Assembly: GCA_015478945.1 (NCBI GenBank)
Contig: JABUQX010103454.1
Coordinates: 1-20,893 of the forward strand
Direction: 5' to 3'
Length of the DNA: 20,893 bases
DNA from: Trachelipus rathkii
Taxonomy: Eukaryota; Arthropoda; Malacostraca; Isopoda; Trachelipodidae
The notes below the pieces were generated by a model. The model was not told the DNA's origin and searched no databases. It worked only from the letters and a program-made list of their open reading frames with translations. Positions within the stretch are counted from its first letter, which is position 1, and every line of letters starts with the position of its first letter. The translations under genes and the position numbers were made by a program. Shown piece after piece: positions 18,034-20,893 of the stretch.

Positions 18034-18069
18034 TTAACCCATTAGCGGCCAATGTCCCTTGAATGGGAC
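18034..18069. repeat. piggyBac left terminus: TTAA target site, CCC tip and subterminal palindrome
   Basis: TTAA at 18034-18037 is followed by CCCATTAGCGGCC, and then GTCCC (18054-18058) and GGGAC (18065-18069) around a 6-nt spacer. This tip layout is known in piggyBac-like and Looper-type elements. The right-hand partner would be needed for proof. Confidence 0.72.
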
Positions 18070-18472
18070 GCAAATTCAAGCCTAAATAAATTCAATTTTT
18101 TTTTTCATTAATTATTAATTTACTTTCAGGGTCTTATTATTAGTGTATCTAAATATATATCATGTAAAAAGTCTCACATATTGCGTACTCTTGTAATTAT
18201 GTGGGTAAGAAGTTGCCAGATTTTCATTACTGTCAGAGTGTGAAACATCTTTCCTCATAGTCCTTTGTTGGTAATGATCCAGCAAGGTTGTGTGCCTTTT
18301 TCGTACTTGTCAGTGACCAAGCTTTATGATAAAATCCGACACTTATCTATATTTTTTTTCTATACTATAATTTTTAAACGTGCCATTTTCCGTGATGTAT
18401 TATTCGAACCTTTTCATATCATCATTTGTTTTGGGCCCCTTTCCGCCGAGAAGAACACTGGGAGCGTAGTTT

Positions 18473-18474
18473 TA

Positions 18475-18506
<32 letters not shown>

Positions 18507-18522
18507 CATATATATTATATAT

Positions 18523-18586
<64 letters not shown>

Positions 18587-18612
18587 TACGTATATATATA
18601 ATATATTTATAT
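18473..18612. repeat. AT dinucleotide array inside the piggyBac element
   Basis: Imperfect AT repeat. The Tyr/Ile frames here are artefacts. Confidence 0.9.
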
Positions 18613-18626
18613 AGTATATTTGCGAG

Positions 18627-18669
18627 TTTCCAATATGTCTTATGTTCTGATTGAACAAAAACAAATTTA
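18627..18669 (+). repeat. Direct repeat copy 1 (about 43 bp) before the AT array
   Basis: The segment beginning TTTCCAATATGTC and ending ACAAATTT is repeated at 19107-19150 with one clear substitution. The two copies enclose the 18704-19105 AT array. Confidence 0.88.
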
Positions 18670-18703
18670 GACTGACCAGTTATAGAATGCTTGAAGCTTG
18701 ATT

Positions 18704-19061
18704 ATATATATACTATATTATAATATATAATATATATAATATATATATATAGTATATATAGATATAATATATATAATATATATATATAATATATATTATA
18801 TATATATTACTATATATATAATATTATATAAATTCTATTATATATATAAATATATATATAGTATATATTATTATTAATATATAATATATATATAGATATA
18901 TATAATATTATTATATATATTATATATATATATATATAGAGAGTATATAATTATATATATATATTATTTATATATAATATATTTATATATATTATATCAT
19001 ATAATATATATATACTAATATATTATAATATATATTATATATATATATATACATATTATAT

Positions 19062-19105
<44 letters not shown>
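18704..19105. repeat. Long imperfect AT array between the direct repeats
   Basis: About 400 bp of AT repeat with AATATA, GATATA and TTATTA interruptions. No coding content. Confidence 0.9.
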
Positions 19106-19106
<1 letters not shown>

Positions 19107-19110
<4 letters not shown>

Positions 19111-19150
19111 CAATATGTCATATGTTCTGATTGAACAAAAACAAATTTTA
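19107..19150 (+). repeat. Direct repeat copy 2, next to a splice-acceptor-like site
   Basis: Second copy of the 43-bp repeat, running into TTTTATTGCAG (ending 19156), a good 3' splice-acceptor-like sequence just upstream of the transposase ATG at 19173. The AT array may therefore lie in a 5' intron; that is inference. Confidence 0.8.
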
Positions 19151-19172
19151 TTGCAGTATAATTTTATCGAAG

Positions 19173-20752
19173 ATGTATCGTCGCCTTCAGCTTGTAACAT
19201 CATCTGAGGTTGAAGCGGAATTGAGACTAATGGAAGAGGAGGGATTCGAAGATGTCGAAGTTTCCATAATTCTGAACTGATGGACGAAGAAAACATAGAC
19301 GAAAATGACCTGGACTCCTGTAATATAGATGATGTCGCAGGAACTTTAGAAATTGGTGGATTTGAAAGAGTCTACAGAAATATACTAGCCATCGACTTCA
19401 AAACCCACAAAACGCAGAAGAGTAGATTCACAGCAGCTTCCGAAGTGGAGAAAGAAGGATCCAGATTATAAGTCAGAGTTGACTGTGTCATCTAAGAGAA
19501 ATTTCGAAACGCTGGGAAGATTACAAGGAAAAACAATTGTAAAAACTTTCGAGGAATATTTCGACGAAGATTTGTTGCAATTGATTATATATCAAAGTAT
19601 GGTGTATGCAAGACAAAAAAAATGATCTCACCTTCTCCTTGACCATGAATGAGTTGAAAATATTTCTTGGTGTACTAATACTTAGCGGTTATTACAGACT
19701 CCCGCAACAAAAAATGTATTGGGAACAATCTCCTGATGCGGGTTTACCTATAGTATACAACTCCATATCAAAAAATAGATTCAAAGAAATAAAAAAATAT
19801 CTTCATTTGAGTGATAACTCCAAAATTGATAAAAATGATAAATTATTCAAGTTACGACTGTATCTAGACAAGCTGTCAGACAACTTCACAAAATTTGGGA
19901 TCTTCGACTCTCATCTCTCAATAGATGAAATGATGATTCGTTACTATGGTTTGCATTCAATGAAAATGTATGTGAAAGGTAAACCTATAAAATTCGGGTT
20001 CAAAGTGTGGTGCCTTTGCAGTAGTAATGGTTACCTTTATAAGTTTTCTCCCTACGTAGGGAAAGAAAAACGAAACGACAGACCCACTTGGATTCAGAGT
20101 TATAACAAACCTTACCTCAATAATCCCAGACATTTTTTTTACTAGCATTGCCACTTTGAAGTCTCTCTCAGACAGAAACATAAAAGCAACTGGAACCATA
20201 AGGGAGAATCGAACGAAAAAATGCCCTGTGATTACCACTAAGGAAATGGAAAAGAATACGGAGAGAGGACATATCGACTACAGATTCGATGAGACCAATA
20301 AAATATTTATAACAAAATGGCACCACAATACACCGGTCTCTGTTTGCAACAAACTATAGCACAGCATACCCAATAACCAATGTTACACGTTATTCCAAAA
20401 TACACAAAGGTTATCAGTGTGCCCATCCCGAAAGTAATTTCGGAATATAACAAGTCCATGGGAGGTGTGGACATGCTTGACAAGCAAGTATCGCTTTACA
20501 GAACCAGAACACGTATAAGGAGGAAATAAGTGGTGTTTCCCTATATTCACCCAATTTATGGACATTGCCATCGTGAACACATGGCGAATTTATAACATCG
20601 TAAACGAAGATATGAAAACGTACCTGCTGGATATCAGAAGGGAGGTAGCAACATGTTATCTCTCCAAAGGTTCTTTGAAAGGAAGATCTCAACGTGGGCC
20701 GCAAAGGCGTACTTGTCAGAAAGAAAGAAATATTATTAGATTGATTGGATAA
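19173..20752 (+). pseudogene. piggyBac-type transposase (DDE_Tnp_1_7), frameshifted and missing the second catalytic Asp segment
   Basis: The transposase would excise and insert the element at TTAA. From ATG 19173 the protein has an acidic N-terminus (EVEAELRLMEEEGFEDVE), then a basic KRRR segment and PKWRKKDPDY in another frame near 19410-19465. FDEDLLQLI follows near 19563. The longest frame (19606-20145) contains LKIFLGVLILSGYYRLP, LSIDEMM with the first catalytic Asp (codon 19924-19926), and KGKPIKFGFKVWCL. A frame change near 20075 continues as PLGFRVITNL to IFFTSIATL near 20140, where the family has an FFDNFFTS-type motif; the Asp-Asn part is absent at the T8 run 20133-20140. Downstream are ATGTIRENRT, then MGGVDMLDKQ with the third catalytic Asp (codon 20470-20472), and a C-terminal tail ending at TAA near 20750. 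A possible Cys-rich continuation may lie to 20893. Roughly 520 codons, near family length, with several frame breaks. Confidence 0.88.
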
Positions 20753-20893
20753 CCATTTTGGCTCAGTGCTAAGAATGACACAATCGTACAGATGCGCATC
20801 AGTGCAGTAAAAAACCTTTAGAGACTTTTGCGGTGAGATGTTATGTCCCTTACATGAAACTGTTTCATAGATTTTCATACAATAGGTAGACAG
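20753..20893 (+). other. Possible C-terminal Cys-rich continuation of the transposase, or 3' untranslated region
   Basis: In shifted frames this stretch gives short Cys-containing segments (RMTQSYRCASVQ and KTFRDFCGEMLC). They could be remnants of the C-terminal zinc-binding domain of piggyBac transposases. Support is weak, and the window ends before any transposon terminus. Confidence 0.25.

Larger units (their letters stand above)
18038..20893 (+). mobile_element. piggyBac-type DNA transposon, left end present, right end outside the window
   Basis: The left end begins CCC at 18038 directly after TTAA (18034-18037), the target sequence duplicated by piggyBac elements. A subterminal palindrome GTCCC...GGGAC (18054-18069) follows the GCGGCC-containing tip. 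A piggyBac-type transposase fragment lies inside at 19173-20752 in the same direction. AT arrays of about 140 and 400 bp occupy the space before the transposase. No right-hand CCC/TTAA end is identifiable before 20893. Confidence 0.8.

Noticed and set aside
20414..20878. 154-codon minus-strand frame
   Set aside because: It is antisense to the C-terminal part of the piggyBac transposase, whose plus-strand motifs (MGGVDMLDKQ and others) are convincing.

Overview
The window looks like intergenic DNA from an animal genome. It has no bacterial operon structure, is very AT-rich, is crowded with long microsatellites (AT, AC/GT, AG/CT, AAC, AAT), carries tRNA-derived repeats, and contains two kinds of eukaryotic DNA transposon. 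This density of di- and trinucleotide arrays is reminiscent of decapod crustaceans such as penaeid shrimp. That is a guess from genome style, not a taxonomic call. No convincing host protein-coding gene is visible.

Positions 59-14924 form one Polinton/Maverick-type (adintovirus-like) self-synthesizing transposon. It is bounded by inverted repeats of about 3 kb (59-3052 and about 11800-14924), which are themselves patchworks of mirrored microsatellites, A/T tracts, GC-rich tandem units and short unique segments. The termini begin with AG, carry a subterminal block of three 18-bp repeats, and then a strong hairpin. The unique core of about 8.7 kb holds, on the plus strand, a decayed FtsK/HerA-type packaging ATPase (Walker A at 3217-3240, Walker B at 3413-3439), unrecognised coding remnants, and a retroviral-type integrase (DD35E plus chromodomain-like C-terminus, 5328-6444). 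On the minus strand it holds a frameshifted protein-primed family B DNA polymerase (10662 to 6550). Integrase and polymerase converge near 6450-6550. No intact capsid or protease gene was recognised. All coding regions carry frameshifts, and two polymerase catalytic motifs appear to carry missense changes.

Positions 14925-18033 are flanking DNA: AT arrays, a stretch without a recognisable gene, a long CT array, a 239-bp palindrome whose two arms are tRNA-like, a tRNA-Ala(AGC)-like sequence, and a long GT array.

From 18038 to the right edge lies a piggyBac-type element. A TTAA site is followed by CCC and a GTCCC/GGGAC subterminal palindrome. A broken piggyBac transposase (DDE_Tnp_1_7 type) runs from 19173 to about 20752 and lacks the segment that should hold the second catalytic aspartate. 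Its right end lies outside the window.

Many breaks are single-base indels, and the two Polinton arms also differ largely by single-base indels. Part of the apparent decay may therefore be uncorrected long-read assembly error rather than mutation. Function statements rest on motif recognition by eye; no database search was run.
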